From PALSA-600 sp963842335 (GTDB lineage Bacteria > Actinomycetota > Thermoleophilia > Gaiellales > Gaiellaceae): a stretch of 64,000 nucleotides of DNA. The stretch is taken from positions 124,001-188,000 of the forward strand of contig CAWJGF010000003.1 of the NCBI GenBank assembly GCA_963842335.1, written 5' to 3'. A program made the position numbers and the translations under genes. Position 1 is the stretch's first letter, and every line of letters starts with the position of its first letter. Under the pieces are notes generated by a model. It did no database searches. It was not told the origin of the DNA and was given only the letters and a program-made list of their open reading frames with translations. This document shows, piece after piece, positions 14,721 to 24,020 of the stretch.

Positions 14721-16133
14721 TCAGGCGATGTCGACCTTGATCACATTCGTCGAGCCGGGCAGGTTGACCGCGGTGCCGGCGGTGAGCACGACGCGATCAC
14801 CCTTGTCGATTCCGCCCGAGTTGAGAGCGGATTCGAGCGAGCGCGACCATAGGTCTTCGACGTTCTCCGTCTGCGGCATCAGGACCGGGGTCACGCCCCA
14901 CTCGAGCGCCATCTGCTGCACAGCGGTCTGGTGGTGCGAGAGGCCGACGATCGGGCGGCGGGGACGCAGGCGCGCGACACCCGAGGCTGTGCGGCCGGTG
15001 AAGGTAGGAACCAGGATCGCGCGCGCGCCGATCGTCTCGGCGAGGTCACACGCGGCGTTTGACATCGCACGGCCGACGGTGGTCTGCTCGCCGGCCTCGG
15101 GCGCCTGATGGCGGTAGCCCATCGAGGGCTCGACGGCGCGCGCGATTGTGTCCATCGTCCGGACGGCCTCGATCGGGTAGTTCCCGGTCGCGGTCTCCGC
15201 CGAGAGCATCAGGGCGGACGTCCCGTCGAGGATCGCGTTCGCGACGTCGCTCGCCTCGGCGCGCGTCGGCTCGGCGTGCTCGATCATCGACTCGAGCATC
15301 TGGGTGGCGGTGATCACGGGCTTCCCGGCTTCGAGGCAGCGCAGGATGATCTTCTTCTGGAGGAGCGGCACGGTCGCCGCGCCGATCTCGACGCCGAGAT
15401 CGCCGCGCGCCACCATGATCGCGTCCGACTCCGCGAGGACCTCCTCGAGCGCCGCGACGGCTTCTGCCTTCTCGATCTTCGCGATCACGCGTGCCGGTGA
15501 GCCGTGCTGCCTGATGATCGCCTGCAGGTCGCGCACATCGGCGGCCGCGCGCACGAAGGAGAGCGCGACGAAGTCGACACCGAGGTTGAGCGCGAAATCG
15601 AGATCGTCCAAATCCTTCTTCGTCAGCGACGGGATCGGAACCGGGACGCCGGGCAAATTCACGCCCTTGTGCGACTTCACCTCGCCGCCGACAATGACCA
15701 GGCAGCGCGCGCGGCCGTGCTCGACCTCCTGGACGGTGAGGCGCACCAGACCGTCGTCGATGAGGATGTCGTGTCCGGGCCGCAGCACCTCGCTGATCAC
15801 GGCCGGCGCCACTGGAAGCTCGCCGTTCGACGCGTGCTGCTCGCCGACGACGATCAGCTCTTCGTCCTTCAGGAGGATGCGGGGGACGTCGAGATCGCCG
15901 ATGCGCAACTTCGGGCCTTGCAGGTCGGCGATCAGGGCGAGGGGCTTGCCGGTCTCGGCCTGCACCTCGCGGACGACAGCAGCCCCGGCCGCGTGCGTCT
16001 CGTGGGTTCCGTGCGAGAGGTTGAGACGGATCGCGTCGACCCCTGCATCGACGAGCTCGCGAACGCGATCGTGCGTCGACGACACCGGCCCCATCGTCGC
16101 CACGATCTTCGTCCGCCGTCTGTCGGTCGCCAT
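14721..16133 (-). CDS. pyk: Pyruvate kinase
   Basis: The 470-residue protein carries all main signatures: TKIVATMGPVSS, RLNLSHGTHETH, LIADLQGPKLRIG, the catalytic-Lys region VIAKIEKAEAV, MVARGDLGVEIG and KPVITATQMLESMIEHAEPTRAE. It converts phosphoenolpyruvate and ADP to pyruvate and ATP, the step after enolase, whose gene lies upstream. The ATG at 16133 was chosen because it starts the conserved region and sits seven bases after TACTGT; longer readings overlap eno. Confidence 0.96.
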   Translation of the reverse strand: MATDRRRTKIVATMGPVSSTHDRVRELVDAGVDAIRLNLSHGTHETHAAGAAVVREVQAETGKPLALIADLQGPKLRIGDLDVPRILLKDEELIVVGEQHASNGELPVAPAVISEVLRPGHDILIDDGLVRLTVQEVEHGRARCLVIVGGEVKSHKGVNLPGVPVPIPSLTKKDLDDLDFALNLGVDFVALSFVRAAADVRDLQAIIRQHGSPARVIAKIEKAEAVAALEEVLAESDAIMVARGDLGVEIGAATVPLLQKKIILRCLEAGKPVITATQMLESMIEHAEPTRAEASDVANAILDGTSALMLSAETATGNYPIEAVRTMDTIARAVEPSMGYRHQAPEAGEQTTVGRAMSNAACDLAETIGARAILVPTFTGRTASGVARLRPRRPIVGLSHHQTAVQQMALEWGVTPVLMPQTENVEDLWSRSLESALNSGGIDKGDRVVLTAGTAVNLPGSTNVIKVDIA

Positions 16134-16140
16134 CGCCTTC

Positions 16141-16146
16141 ACAGTA
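16141..16146 (-). promoter_or_regulatory. -10 hexamer TACTGT for pyk
   Basis: Minus-strand TACTGT lies seven bases before the pyk ATG within the 65-bp eno-pyk gap, suggesting pyk has its own short-leader promoter. Confidence 0.4.
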
Positions 16147-16198
16147 GCGAGACGCGCCAAGTGTGACGCACCCGCGACTCGCACCATCGGAGCCGCAC

Positions 16199-17470
16199 TC
16201 AGCGCCGCGCTCGGGGGAATGCGTCCCACCCGGGATAGGTCGCCTTCGCTCCGAGCTCTTCCTCGATGCGCAGCAACTGGTTGTACTTCGCGACGCGATC
16301 GGAGCGCGCGGGCGCACCCGTCTTGATCTGCCCGGTGCCGAGCGCGACCGCGAGGTCGGCGATCGTCGCGTCCTCGGTCTCGCCCGAACGATGCGACATG
16401 ACGACGGAGTAACCGCTCGCCTGTGCGAGCCGCACGGCCTCGATCGTCTCACTGAGCGTGCCGATCTGGTTCACCTTCACGAGGATCGAGTTGGCGACCC
16501 CGCGGTCGATGCCGAGCTGAAGCCGCTCGGGGTTCGTCACGAAGATGTCGTCGCCGACGAGCTGGACGCGGTCGCCTACGAGCTTGGTGAGCGCCTGCCA
16601 CGCATCCCAGTCGTCCTCGGCCGCGCCATCCTCGATCGAGACGACGGGGTACTGGTCGATGATCTCCGCCCAGAACCCCGGCAGATCGGCGCTCGTCTTC
16701 TCACGGCCCTCGAAGCGGTAGACGCCCTCGGAGAACACCTCACTCGCGGCCGGGTCGAGCGCGATCGCGATCCGGTCACGGTGTCCGGCGCGATCGGCAG
16801 CCTCGAGGATCGCCTCGATCGCCGCCTCGCTCGAGGCAAGATCGGGCGCGAAGCCACCTTCGTCGCCCACGCCGACCGCGAGGCCGCGCTCGGAGAGCAC
16901 CTTTTTCAGCGCGTGGTAGACCTCGGCGCCGATGCGGAGCGCATCCGAGAACGTGTCCGCGCCTACCGGCACGACCATGAACTCCTGCAAATCGATCGAA
17001 TTCGTCGCGTGGGCCCCGCCGTTGATCACGTTCAGCATCGGCACGGGCAGCGTCGTCGCCTCGCCGCCGCCCAGATGCCGGAAGAGGGAAACGCCTGCGT
17101 GCGCTGCCGCAGCCTTCGCGGTTGCGAGGGAGACGCCGAGAATCGCGTTCGCGCCCAGCCGTCCCTTGTTCGGCGTCCCGTCGACGTCGATCAGCACGTG
17201 GTCGAGGCCTTCCTGGTCGCGCGCATCGCGGCCGGCAACCGCGGCGGCGAGCTCACCGTTTACATTCGCGACCGCCGTCGCCACGCCCTTGCCGCCCCAC
17301 TCACTGCCACCGTCGCGCAGCTCGACCGCTTCGTGCACGCCGGTCGACGCACCCGACGGGACAATCGCCCGACCGATGTGCCCGGACTGCAACCGCACGT
17401 CGACCTCGACGGTTGGGTTGCCGCGCGAATCCAGCACCTGCCGTCCATGCACTTCTGCGATCGAGCTCAC
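16199..17470 (-). CDS. eno: Enolase
   Basis: The 423-residue protein is full length and typical: EVHGRQVLDSRGNPTVEVDV, VPSGASTGVHEAVELRDG, VINGGAHATNSIDLQEFM, GDEGGFAP, metal ligands in IALDPAASE, SIEDGAAEDDW and LVGDDIFVTNP, and VMSHRSGETED. It interconverts 2-phosphoglycerate and phosphoenolpyruvate. The GTG start overlaps the mazG stop by GTGA. Confidence 0.97.
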   Translation of the reverse strand: MSSIAEVHGRQVLDSRGNPTVEVDVRLQSGHIGRAIVPSGASTGVHEAVELRDGGSEWGGKGVATAVANVNGELAAAVAGRDARDQEGLDHVLIDVDGTPNKGRLGANAILGVSLATAKAAAAHAGVSLFRHLGGGEATTLPVPMLNVINGGAHATNSIDLQEFMVVPVGADTFSDALRIGAEVYHALKKVLSERGLAVGVGDEGGFAPDLASSEAAIEAILEAADRAGHRDRIAIALDPAASEVFSEGVYRFEGREKTSADLPGFWAEIIDQYPVVSIEDGAAEDDWDAWQALTKLVGDRVQLVGDDIFVTNPERLQLGIDRGVANSILVKVNQIGTLSETIEAVRLAQASGYSVVMSHRSGETEDATIADLAVALGTGQIKTGAPARSDRVAKYNQLLRIEEELGAKATYPGWDAFPRARR

Positions 17471-18255
17471 TCTTTCTCCTTCGCCTGGTCGTAGTAGGCG
17501 TCCTGCTCGTCGAGCGGGAGCGCAGTCCAGTCTTTCGCATCTGCCGCAGCGAGAGCGACGGCGCCGTCGACGCGCGCACGGAAGCGCTTGGCAGCGGCCC
17601 GCACTTCGAGCTCGGGATCGACGTTCAGGCGGCGTGCGACGTTGACGGCAGCGAACAGCACGTCGCCGAGCTCGGCCGCCACGCGGGCATTCGGCTCGGT
17701 CTCGGGCGCCGGATCGGACGCTGGGAGCTCTGCGCGCAACTCCCGCAGCTCGTCGTCGAAGTCGGCGAGCGCCCCGGCAAGGTTCGGATATTCGAACCCG
17801 GCCGACCTGGCACGTTGCTGCACCTTGCGGGCGTACGAGAGACCGGGCAGGTTCTCGGGCACCTCGTGAAAGACACCCTCACGGCCCTCTTCGGTGCGCT
17901 TGATCTCGTCCCAGCGCTGGCGCACGACGCCGGCGCTCGTCACCTCGGTCGACCCGAAGATATGGGGGTGTCGCGCGACGAGCTTCGCGTGAACCCCGCG
18001 GGCGACTCGTTCTAGATCTCCTGTTCCGCGCTCCTGCAGCAACAGTGCGAGGAAGTAGACCTGGAAGAGCAGGTCTCCGAGCTCGTCGAGGAGCTTTGCA
18101 TCGTCGCCCGACTGCGCAGCGTCGGCGACTTCGTAGGCTTCCTCGACGGTGTGAGGCACGATCGTGCGCGCCGTCTGCTCGCGATCCCACGGGCATTCGC
18201 GGCGCAGCCGCTCGGTCAGCTCCTGCAGCTCGACGAGCGCGTCGGCGAGGGACAC
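17467..18255 (-). CDS. mazG: MazG nucleoside triphosphate pyrophosphohydrolase
   Basis: The protein has two MazG modules: residues about 1-110 (RRECPWDREQT, HTVEEAYEVADA, ELGDLLFQVYFLALL) with the EExxE-type metal site, and a second C-terminal copy (VAAELGDVLFAAVNVARRL). It cleaves NTPs to NMPs and PPi, clearing non-canonical nucleotides. The GTG at 18255 lies three bases after the SurA-like gene stop; an earlier start would overlap that gene. It is coupled to eno by GTGA. Confidence 0.92.
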   Translation of the reverse strand: MSLADALVELQELTERLRRECPWDREQTARTIVPHTVEEAYEVADAAQSGDDAKLLDELGDLLFQVYFLALLLQERGTGDLERVARGVHAKLVARHPHIFGSTEVTSAGVVRQRWDEIKRTEEGREGVFHEVPENLPGLSYARKVQQRARSAGFEYPNLAGALADFDDELRELRAELPASDPAPETEPNARVAAELGDVLFAAVNVARRLNVDPELEVRAAAKRFRARVDGAVALAAADAKDWTALPLDEQDAYYDQAKEKE

Positions 18256-18257
18256 CT

Positions 18258-19298
18258 CTAGCCGGTCGTCGTGGCGTTCGTCGTCGTCGACGCGCACGGG
18301 TCAGGCGTCGGCGCGAACCCGGCTTGGTACTTGATCTTGGAGCCGGAGCAGAAGCTCTTCGTGAGGCTGTTGACCCAGTCGGTCATCGCCTGGTTCTTGT
18401 CCGTCTGGAGCAGCTGTTGCTTGATCGAGCTCGAGACCTGCGCCTCGGGTGTCGTGGTGCGAGGCTTCACGTTGGCGACCGGCTCGATGATGAACCAGCC
18501 GTACTGCCCGTTGTGAACCGGCACGTGCACCACTTTCGTCGTCTCCGAGAACGCGACTTTGTCGAACTCGGGCACGGTCTGGCCCTTCGAGACCGTCAGA
18601 TTCCCGCACTTGTCCTTCGAGCTCGGATCCTGCGAGTACTTCTTCGCGAGCTTGCACCAGGCCTGGGTGTTGCCACTCTTCAGCTGCGCGTAGAGCGAGT
18701 CGGCGAGCGGCTTCGACTTGACAAGAATGTGGCGGACGGCGCGCGTCTGCGCCTGTGAATAGAGCTGCGGATGCGTCGTGTAGTACTGATGCACCTGGTC
18801 GGCAGAGACCTTGACTCCCGAAGTCACCTTCGCGAAGACGGCCTCGGAGATCAACTGCGAGCGAATGTCTTGCCGAACCTGCGCGTCGTTCAGATTCTGC
18901 TTCTTCAGCTGCGCCTCATACTTCGTCTCACTGCCGCCGAAGTACTGCTTCTTGATCTGATCGAGCCGGGCCTGGACGTTCTTGTCGGTGATCGTGATCC
19001 CGAGTGTCTTCGCCTTCGCCTCGCGCTCGGCCTGCTGGACGAGCAGCGTGATGGCCTGGCCTTGCACCGTCGCGAAGGCGGCGGTGCCGGCCTTCGGGAA
19101 TGCGCGCGGAGGAGTCTGCTGAGCGAAGCTCTGCTTCGCCTGCTGCATCAGCGCGTCGAACTCCGACTTGCTCACATGAACATCGCCGACGACCGCAACA
19201 TCATCGGAGCTCGGGCTTGCACTGTTGCTGCTGCCGCCACAGCCTGCAAGCAGTGCCGCGACGAACAGAATCGGAAGAATGAACTTGGCCGTTTTCAT
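18258..19298 (-). CDS. SurA/PrsA-like peptidyl-prolyl isomerase lipoprotein
   Basis: The 346-residue protein has a lipoprotein signal (FILPILFVAALLAGCGG, lipobox LAGC), a SurA N-terminal-like helical region (VHVSKSEFDALMQQAKQSF) and a parvulin-like segment (RAVRHILVKSKPLADSLYAQ, then CGNLTVSKGQTVPEFDKVAF). It likely assists folding of exported proteins at the outer face of the membrane. The ATG at 19298 gives the correct signal peptide; it follows the mfd stop by 13 bases. Confidence 0.88.
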   Translation of the reverse strand: MKTAKFILPILFVAALLAGCGGSSNSASPSSDDVAVVGDVHVSKSEFDALMQQAKQSFAQQTPPRAFPKAGTAAFATVQGQAITLLVQQAEREAKAKTLGITITDKNVQARLDQIKKQYFGGSETKYEAQLKKQNLNDAQVRQDIRSQLISEAVFAKVTSGVKVSADQVHQYYTTHPQLYSQAQTRAVRHILVKSKPLADSLYAQLKSGNTQAWCKLAKKYSQDPSSKDKCGNLTVSKGQTVPEFDKVAFSETTKVVHVPVHNGQYGWFIIEPVANVKPRTTTPEAQVSSSIKQQLLQTDKNQAMTDWVNSLTKSFCSGSKIKYQAGFAPTPDPCASTTTNATTTG

Positions 19299-19311
19299 AG
19301 GAAAGCGCCAG

Positions 19312-22300
19312 CTAAGCCGCCTGGCGCGCGAGGAGCATAGCATCGACCAAATCGAGCGCTCCCGTGAATTCATCGCCTCTTAACGTCACTTCACGGTTCC
19401 CTGACGAGTAGACCGCGGTCTCGACCTTCGCTCGCAACTCACGCAACTCACCCGAGCCGAGCACGACCGGACCGACGGACGCCCGGCCGCCGCGGAAGAC
19501 GAGGTAGTCGGCGCCGAGGCGCGCGAGCTTCAGCTTCGCCTCCTGGATCGCGAAGAGGTTGTCGACTGGCTCCGGGACGGGTCCGTAGCGGTCTTCGGTC
19601 GAGACTCGCAACTCATGCAACTCGTCTTCGTTCTCCGCGAGCACGATGCGGCGGTGCAGGTCGATCTTCAACGCCTCGGCCGCGATGTACCCGGCAGGGA
19701 CGTAGGCGTCGACCCGAGCGTCGACGCGCACCGGGCGGGTCGCGAGGCGCCGCTGCCCGGACAGCTCGGCGACCGCCTCGTGGAGCATCTCGACGTACAG
19801 CTCGAAGCCCAGCGCGGCGACGTGGCCCGACTGCTCTGCGCCGAGCAGGTCGCCCGCGCCGCGAATCTCGAGATCGCGCATCGCAATCGCAAACCCGGCG
19901 CCGAGCTCGGTGTGGTCTGCGAGCGTCGCGAGCCGCGCTCGCGCCTCCGGCGTCAGCTCGTGCGCGTCCGGATAGAAGAGGTAAGCGTGCGCGAGCCGGT
20001 CGCTGCGGCCGACCCGGCCGCGAATCTGGTAGAGCTGCGCGAGCCCCAGCTGGTCGGCGCGTTCGACGATCAGCGTGTTCGCCTGCGGGATGTCGAGCCC
20101 CGACTCGATGATCGTCGTCGAGACGAGGACGTCCGCGTCGCCGGCAAGGAATTTCATCATCTGATCCTCGAGCTGGCGCTCGGCCATCTGCCCGTGCCCG
20201 ACGAGGAAGCGGAGGGTCGGGCACATCTGCTGGAGCTTCGCGACGGCGTCGTCGATCGTCTCGACGCGGTTGTGAAGATAGAACGCCTGACCGTTGCGCT
20301 CGACCTCGCGCTCGAGTGCCTGCTTGATCAGGTCCTCGTCGTACTCGCCGACGAACGTGCGGATGGGACGGCGGCCCTCGGGCGGAGTCTCGATCACCGA
20401 GATGTCGCGCAGCCCGGCGAGTGACATGTGCAGCGTGCGCGGTATCGGTGTTGCGCTCAGCGCGAGCACGTCGACCTCGAGACGCAGCTGACGCAGCAGT
20501 TCCTTCTGCGCGACGCCGAAGCGCTGCTCCTCGTCGACGACCACGAGGCCGAGCTCCTTCGGGATCACGTCGCGCGAGAGCACGCGATGTGTCCCGATAA
20601 GGACGTCCACCTTGCCAGCCGCGAAGTCGGCCAGCACCTGCTTTACCTCCGCGGGCTTCCGGAAGCGCGAGACCATGTCGACCCGTACCGGGAAGTCGCG
20701 GTAGCGCTCGCGAAAGGTATTCCAGTGCTGCTGCGCCAGGACCGTCGTCGGCACGAGCATCAGCGCCTGCTTGCCGCTCACGGCGACGGTGAACGCGGCC
20801 CGGACGGCGACCTCGGTCTTCCCGAACCCGACGTCACCGCATACGAGCCGGTCCATCGGCCGCGGAGCTTCCAGGTCTTCCTTCACCGCTTCGATCGCCG
20901 TGCGCTGGTCCTCGGTCTCGCGGTAGGGAAACTCGCTCTCGAGCCGCTCGACCCATTCGTGGTCGACGTCGTAGGCCACTCCAGGCTGCGTCTGCCGCTG
21001 CGCGTACAGCTGGATCAGCTCGCCTGCCATCTCGCGCAGGTGAGCGCGAGCTCGCGTCTTCAGGTTGTCCCATGCCTTGCCGCCGAGCTTCGAGAGGGCA
21101 GGCGCCTTCGAGTCGGCGCCGATGTACCGGCTGACCTTGCCGATCTGCTCGTGCGGGACGTACACGCGGTCGTCGCCACGGTAGGCAAGCAGCAGGTAGT
21201 CGCGCGTGACCCCGGCGACTTCTCTCGTCTCGAAGCCGAGGAGCTGCGCGATGCCGTGATCCTCGTGCACCACGTAGTCGCCGGTGCGCAAGTCGGAGAA
21301 GCTCTGCAGCGCGCGTCCCGGTGCGGCGGTGGCGCGTGGTGGGCGTTTCCGAAAGATCTGCGTGTCGGGCAGCAGCGCGACGCCGAGGTCACGCCAGACG
21401 AAGCCGCGCCGCGCGGGAGCAACCGCGAACGTCAGCCCCTCCGGCACCTCGCCCACCTCCAGCACCGTCGCCTCGATCCGGCGCAGGAGTTGCTGCTGCC
21501 GTAGGGCCTCGCCCCGATGCGGGAATGCGACGATCACGTCGAGGTCCTGGCGGAGCAGGCCGCCGAGCTCGTTCTCGGCTTCGGCGAGGCCGCGCGCAGC
21601 GATCGCGGGCCTCTGCGCGTCGAACGAAAACGGCTGCCCTTGGGGCATCGGCGTGAGCTCGGTCGCGCCGTCGAGGTCGATGCCTGCGAGTGACTCCTCC
21701 GCCCACAACGCGAGCACTTCGTCGACCTGCCAGACGAGATCGGGGCCGCGTCCGAACGCCGGGACGAGGTCGGTGGGGATCGCGGCCGGTGCAGCCTCCT
21801 CCCCCTCCTCCGGCCCGAGATCGGGCTCGACGAGCTCGCTGCGGCGTTCGGCGGCCGGATAGACCGTCGCCCGGTCGAGCTGCCGCAGGGCGCGTTGCGT
21901 GAACGGCGAGAACGCACGGATCTGCTCGATCTCGTCGCCGAAGAGCTCGATGCGCAGCGGTTCGCGACCGGTCGTCGGGAAAACGTCGACGAGGCCACCA
22001 CGGACGGCGAACTGCCCTCGTTCCTCGACGCGCTCGACCCGCTCATAACCGGCGGAGGCGAGATGCTCGACGAGCGACTCGATGCCCGGGTCGTCGCCGG
22101 GTGCGACCTCGAGCGTCGGTGGGCGTGCCGAGACGGGCGGCAGTCCCTCGGCGATCGCGGCGGCCGACGCGCAGACGAGGCCACCGCGGTCGAGCACGGC
22201 GAGAGCGCGAGCCCGCTCGCCGACGAGGTGCGGCGGGGGTTCGAGGCCGGATGCCCAATGGACGCCGCGCGACGGGAAGAGCCCGACCTGCTCGTCGCCG

Positions 22301-22557
22301 AGGAACCACGACGCCGCATCGGCGACGTCGCGCGCATCGGCATCCTCTGCGAGCAGCACGACGAGCCCTCGGTCGAGCTCCTGCTGGAGGGCGGCGAGAA
22401 CCAACGGCAGCACCGGCTCGGAGATACGGGCGCGCGCCGGCAGCGCCCTTGCAAACTCCTGCAGGCGCTCATCGGCGCGAAGCCGCTCGACAAGGGTGTA
22501 GAGAACTGGACGGTCCATGGCGACTGGCCGAACGGGGGCGTTCGGCCGGATCGTCAT
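19312..22557 (-). CDS. mfd: Transcription-repair coupling factor Mfd
   Basis: The 1081-residue protein is a complete Mfd: UvrB-like N-terminal domains (about 1-330), the RNA polymerase-interacting CarD-like domain (about 420-530, LRTGDYVVHEDHGIAQLLGF), a RecG-like helicase with GDVGFGKTEVAVRAAF near 572 and DEEQRFG near 670, the second helicase half (STTIIESGLDIPQANTLIVE, QIRGRVGRSDRLAHAYLF) and the C-terminal TRCF domain. It removes stalled RNA polymerase and recruits UvrA. Start at 22557 leaves 15 bases after the NlpC/P60 gene; the ATG 13 codons later is an alternative. Confidence 0.96.
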   Translation of the reverse strand: MTIRPNAPVRPVAMDRPVLYTLVERLRADERLQEFARALPARARISEPVLPLVLAALQQELDRGLVVLLAEDADARDVADAASWFLGDEQVGLFPSRGVHWASGLEPPPHLVGERARALAVLDRGGLVCASAAAIAEGLPPVSARPPTLEVAPGDDPGIESLVEHLASAGYERVERVEERGQFAVRGGLVDVFPTTGREPLRIELFGDEIEQIRAFSPFTQRALRQLDRATVYPAAERRSELVEPDLGPEEGEEAAPAAIPTDLVPAFGRGPDLVWQVDEVLALWAEESLAGIDLDGATELTPMPQGQPFSFDAQRPAIAARGLAEAENELGGLLRQDLDVIVAFPHRGEALRQQQLLRRIEATVLEVGEVPEGLTFAVAPARRGFVWRDLGVALLPDTQIFRKRPPRATAAPGRALQSFSDLRTGDYVVHEDHGIAQLLGFETREVAGVTRDYLLLAYRGDDRVYVPHEQIGKVSRYIGADSKAPALSKLGGKAWDNLKTRARAHLREMAGELIQLYAQRQTQPGVAYDVDHEWVERLESEFPYRETEDQRTAIEAVKEDLEAPRPMDRLVCGDVGFGKTEVAVRAAFTVAVSGKQALMLVPTTVLAQQHWNTFRERYRDFPVRVDMVSRFRKPAEVKQVLADFAAGKVDVLIGTHRVLSRDVIPKELGLVVVDEEQRFGVAQKELLRQLRLEVDVLALSATPIPRTLHMSLAGLRDISVIETPPEGRRPIRTFVGEYDEDLIKQALEREVERNGQAFYLHNRVETIDDAVAKLQQMCPTLRFLVGHGQMAERQLEDQMMKFLAGDADVLVSTTIIESGLDIPQANTLIVERADQLGLAQLYQIRGRVGRSDRLAHAYLFYPDAHELTPEARARLATLADHTELGAGFAIAMRDLEIRGAGDLLGAEQSGHVAALGFELYVEMLHEAVAELSGQRRLATRPVRVDARVDAYVPAGYIAAEALKIDLHRRIVLAENEDELHELRVSTEDRYGPVPEPVDNLFAIQEAKLKLARLGADYLVFRGGRASVGPVVLGSGELRELRAKVETAVYSSGNREVTLRGDEFTGALDLVDAMLLARQAA

Positions 22558-22572
22558 GGTACTCGCCGGGGA

Positions 22573-23067
22573 CTAGAAAAGTCGGCGGGCGCCGTCGTAC
22601 CGGGCGCCGTACCAGCCGCTCAGAAACGCCACCGACACGCTCGTGCCCGAGTGAGGCGCGTGAATGAACCGGCCGCCGCCGATGTACATGCCGACGTGAC
22701 CGAGACCGTCGAAGAAGACCAGATCGCCGGGCCGCAGGCCGGCGCGGGAAACGCGACGGCCGAGCGAGAACTGCGCACCCGAGTAGTGCGGCAGGGCGAT
22801 CCCGAAGTGCGAGTAGACGAAGCGGGTGAAACCCGAGCAGTCGAAACCGGTGCGAGGCGACGCGCCGCCGTAGACGTAGCGCACCCCGAGAAACCTGCGG
22901 GCGAACGTGACGACCCGCGCCTGCTTACGCGCAAGCACCGTCGCGTGACTCGTTCGCGCCCGGTGAAGCTGCGCGCCCAGGGCGCCGCCGGCCCGGGCCA
23001 GGAGGCAGGCGATCAGGCAGGAAACGACGACGAGCGTGACCAGCACGAGGCGGATGCGTTCGGACAA
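22573..23067 (-). CDS. NlpC/P60 peptidoglycan endopeptidase
   Basis: The 164-residue exported protein has an N-terminal membrane segment (IRLVLVTLVVVSCLIACLLA) and an NlpC/P60 domain with catalytic Cys in TGFDCSGFTRFVYSHFG, catalytic His in GHVGMYIGGG and the third polar site in FIHAPHSG. It should cleave D-Glu-DAP-type stem peptide bonds. The TTG at 23067 is chosen because AAGGGAG lies about eight bases upstream; the nearest upstream in-frame start would add a Pro-rich tail. It is preceded by a long untranslated region. Confidence 0.88.
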   Translation of the reverse strand: MSERIRLVLVTLVVVSCLIACLLARAGGALGAQLHRARTSHATVLARKQARVVTFARRFLGVRYVYGGASPRTGFDCSGFTRFVYSHFGIALPHYSGAQFSLGRRVSRAGLRPGDLVFFDGLGHVGMYIGGGRFIHAPHSGTSVSVAFLSGWYGARYDGARRLF

Positions 23068-23414
23068 AGGAAAGGCTCCCTTCGGCAGAGGCGGCGCACG
23101 AGGAGGCGCGCCGCGCTGTCGTTGGCTCCGCACACCTCAGCAGGCCTTCGCCCGAGCGGCCACCCCCCGGACCGTGCTGCTGTCCACCCCCGATCGGGGT
23201 AGGCCGCCGCGGGCTGACGGCGTAGGGCAGCCCGGACAAATCACCTGCTCATGCGCGATTCACGCGCGCCCGGGCAGCCGGGCCGACCGCGTGCCGTCCG
23301 TTACAAGAGGCTCTTCCGGAAGAGCCCTGCATAGCGGCGGCTGCGTCTTAGCCCGGCGCGATGCGCCGCGTCTGAGCACCAGCCGCGAGTGCGCGCGCAT
23401 TTCACATCAAGCCT
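23068..23414 (-). other. 347-bp intergenic region upstream of the NlpC/P60 gene
   Basis: No convincing gene is seen. The region is very GC-rich and full of potential hairpins, including the palindrome at 23309-23326 and a CCCCGATCGGGG palindrome near 23187-23198. A structured 5' leader is plausible because actinobacterial NlpC/P60 genes are often controlled by c-di-AMP riboswitches, but I could not match the conserved ydaO motif blocks. Confidence 0.4.
23309..23326 (-). terminator. 18-bp perfect palindrome downstream of pth
   Basis: GGCTCTTCCGGAAGAGCC is a perfect palindrome forming a 7-bp stem with a CCGG loop. It lies 89 bases past the pth stop. It may end the rplY-pth transcript or serve as an operator for the NlpC/P60-mfd unit; there is only a weak U-rich tail (CTCTTGT). 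Confidence 0.45.
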
Positions 23415-24014
23415 CTAACGTCGGCCGTTGATCGCGCGCTGCGCCGCTTCGAGCCCCTCGGCGTCGAGCGTCTCGACCGCGTCGGCAGCGGCAGCGACGA
23501 GCCGGTCGGGATCCTCGTGCGCCTCGAAGTCCGCCAGGACGTAGTCAGCCAGCGGACGCGGATCACCGCGCTCCGGCCGGCCGACTCCGACGCGTAGCCG
23601 CAGGAAATCAGGCGTCCCGAGATGCTTTGCGACCGACCGCAGGCCGTTGTGGCCCGCGAGGCCACCGCCCATCCGGGCCTGGAGCCGCCCGGCCTCCAAA
23701 TCGCTCTCGTCATGCACGACGAGCACGGAGTCGGGGTCGAGCTTGAAGAAACGCATCGCGTCCTGAACCGCCCGGCCGGAGTCGTTCATGTACGTCTCCG
23801 GCTTCAGCAGCGCGACCTTGTGGCCGTCGATGCGAATCTCGGCGAGCTGTCCGTGGAACTTGGCGCGCCACGAGCCGTCGTGCCGCCGGGCGAGCTCGTC
23901 CACGACGAGCCAACCGACGTTGTGCCGGTTGCGCGCGTATTCACGGCCCGGGTTGCCGAGGCCCGCGACGAGCAGGTCGAGCGACGTGCCGTGGCGACGC
24001 GGCCACAGACGCAC
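23415..24014 (-). CDS. pth: Peptidyl-tRNA hydrolase
   Basis: The 199-residue protein has the Pth signatures: LLVAGLGNPGREYARNRHNV with the catalytic His, KPETYMNDSG, VVHDESDLEAGRLQ with the catalytic Asp, and GLAGHNGLRSVAKHLG. It releases tRNA from peptidyl-tRNA dropped during translation. The GTG start lies six bases after the rplY stop, so they form an operon, a common arrangement. Confidence 0.96.
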   Translation of the reverse strand: MRLWPRRHGTSLDLLVAGLGNPGREYARNRHNVGWLVVDELARRHDGSWRAKFHGQLAEIRIDGHKVALLKPETYMNDSGRAVQDAMRFFKLDPDSVLVVHDESDLEAGRLQARMGGGLAGHNGLRSVAKHLGTPDFLRLRVGVGRPERGDPRPLADYVLADFEAHEDPDRLVAAAADAVETLDAEGLEAAQRAINGRR

Positions 24015-24020
24015 GATCGT

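Noticed and set aside
23221..23300. RNase P RNA, tmRNA or c-di-AMP riboswitch suggested by GTCCGGGC and CCGTCAGC strings
   Set aside because: Only isolated short matches are present; required neighbouring motifs and pairings were not found.
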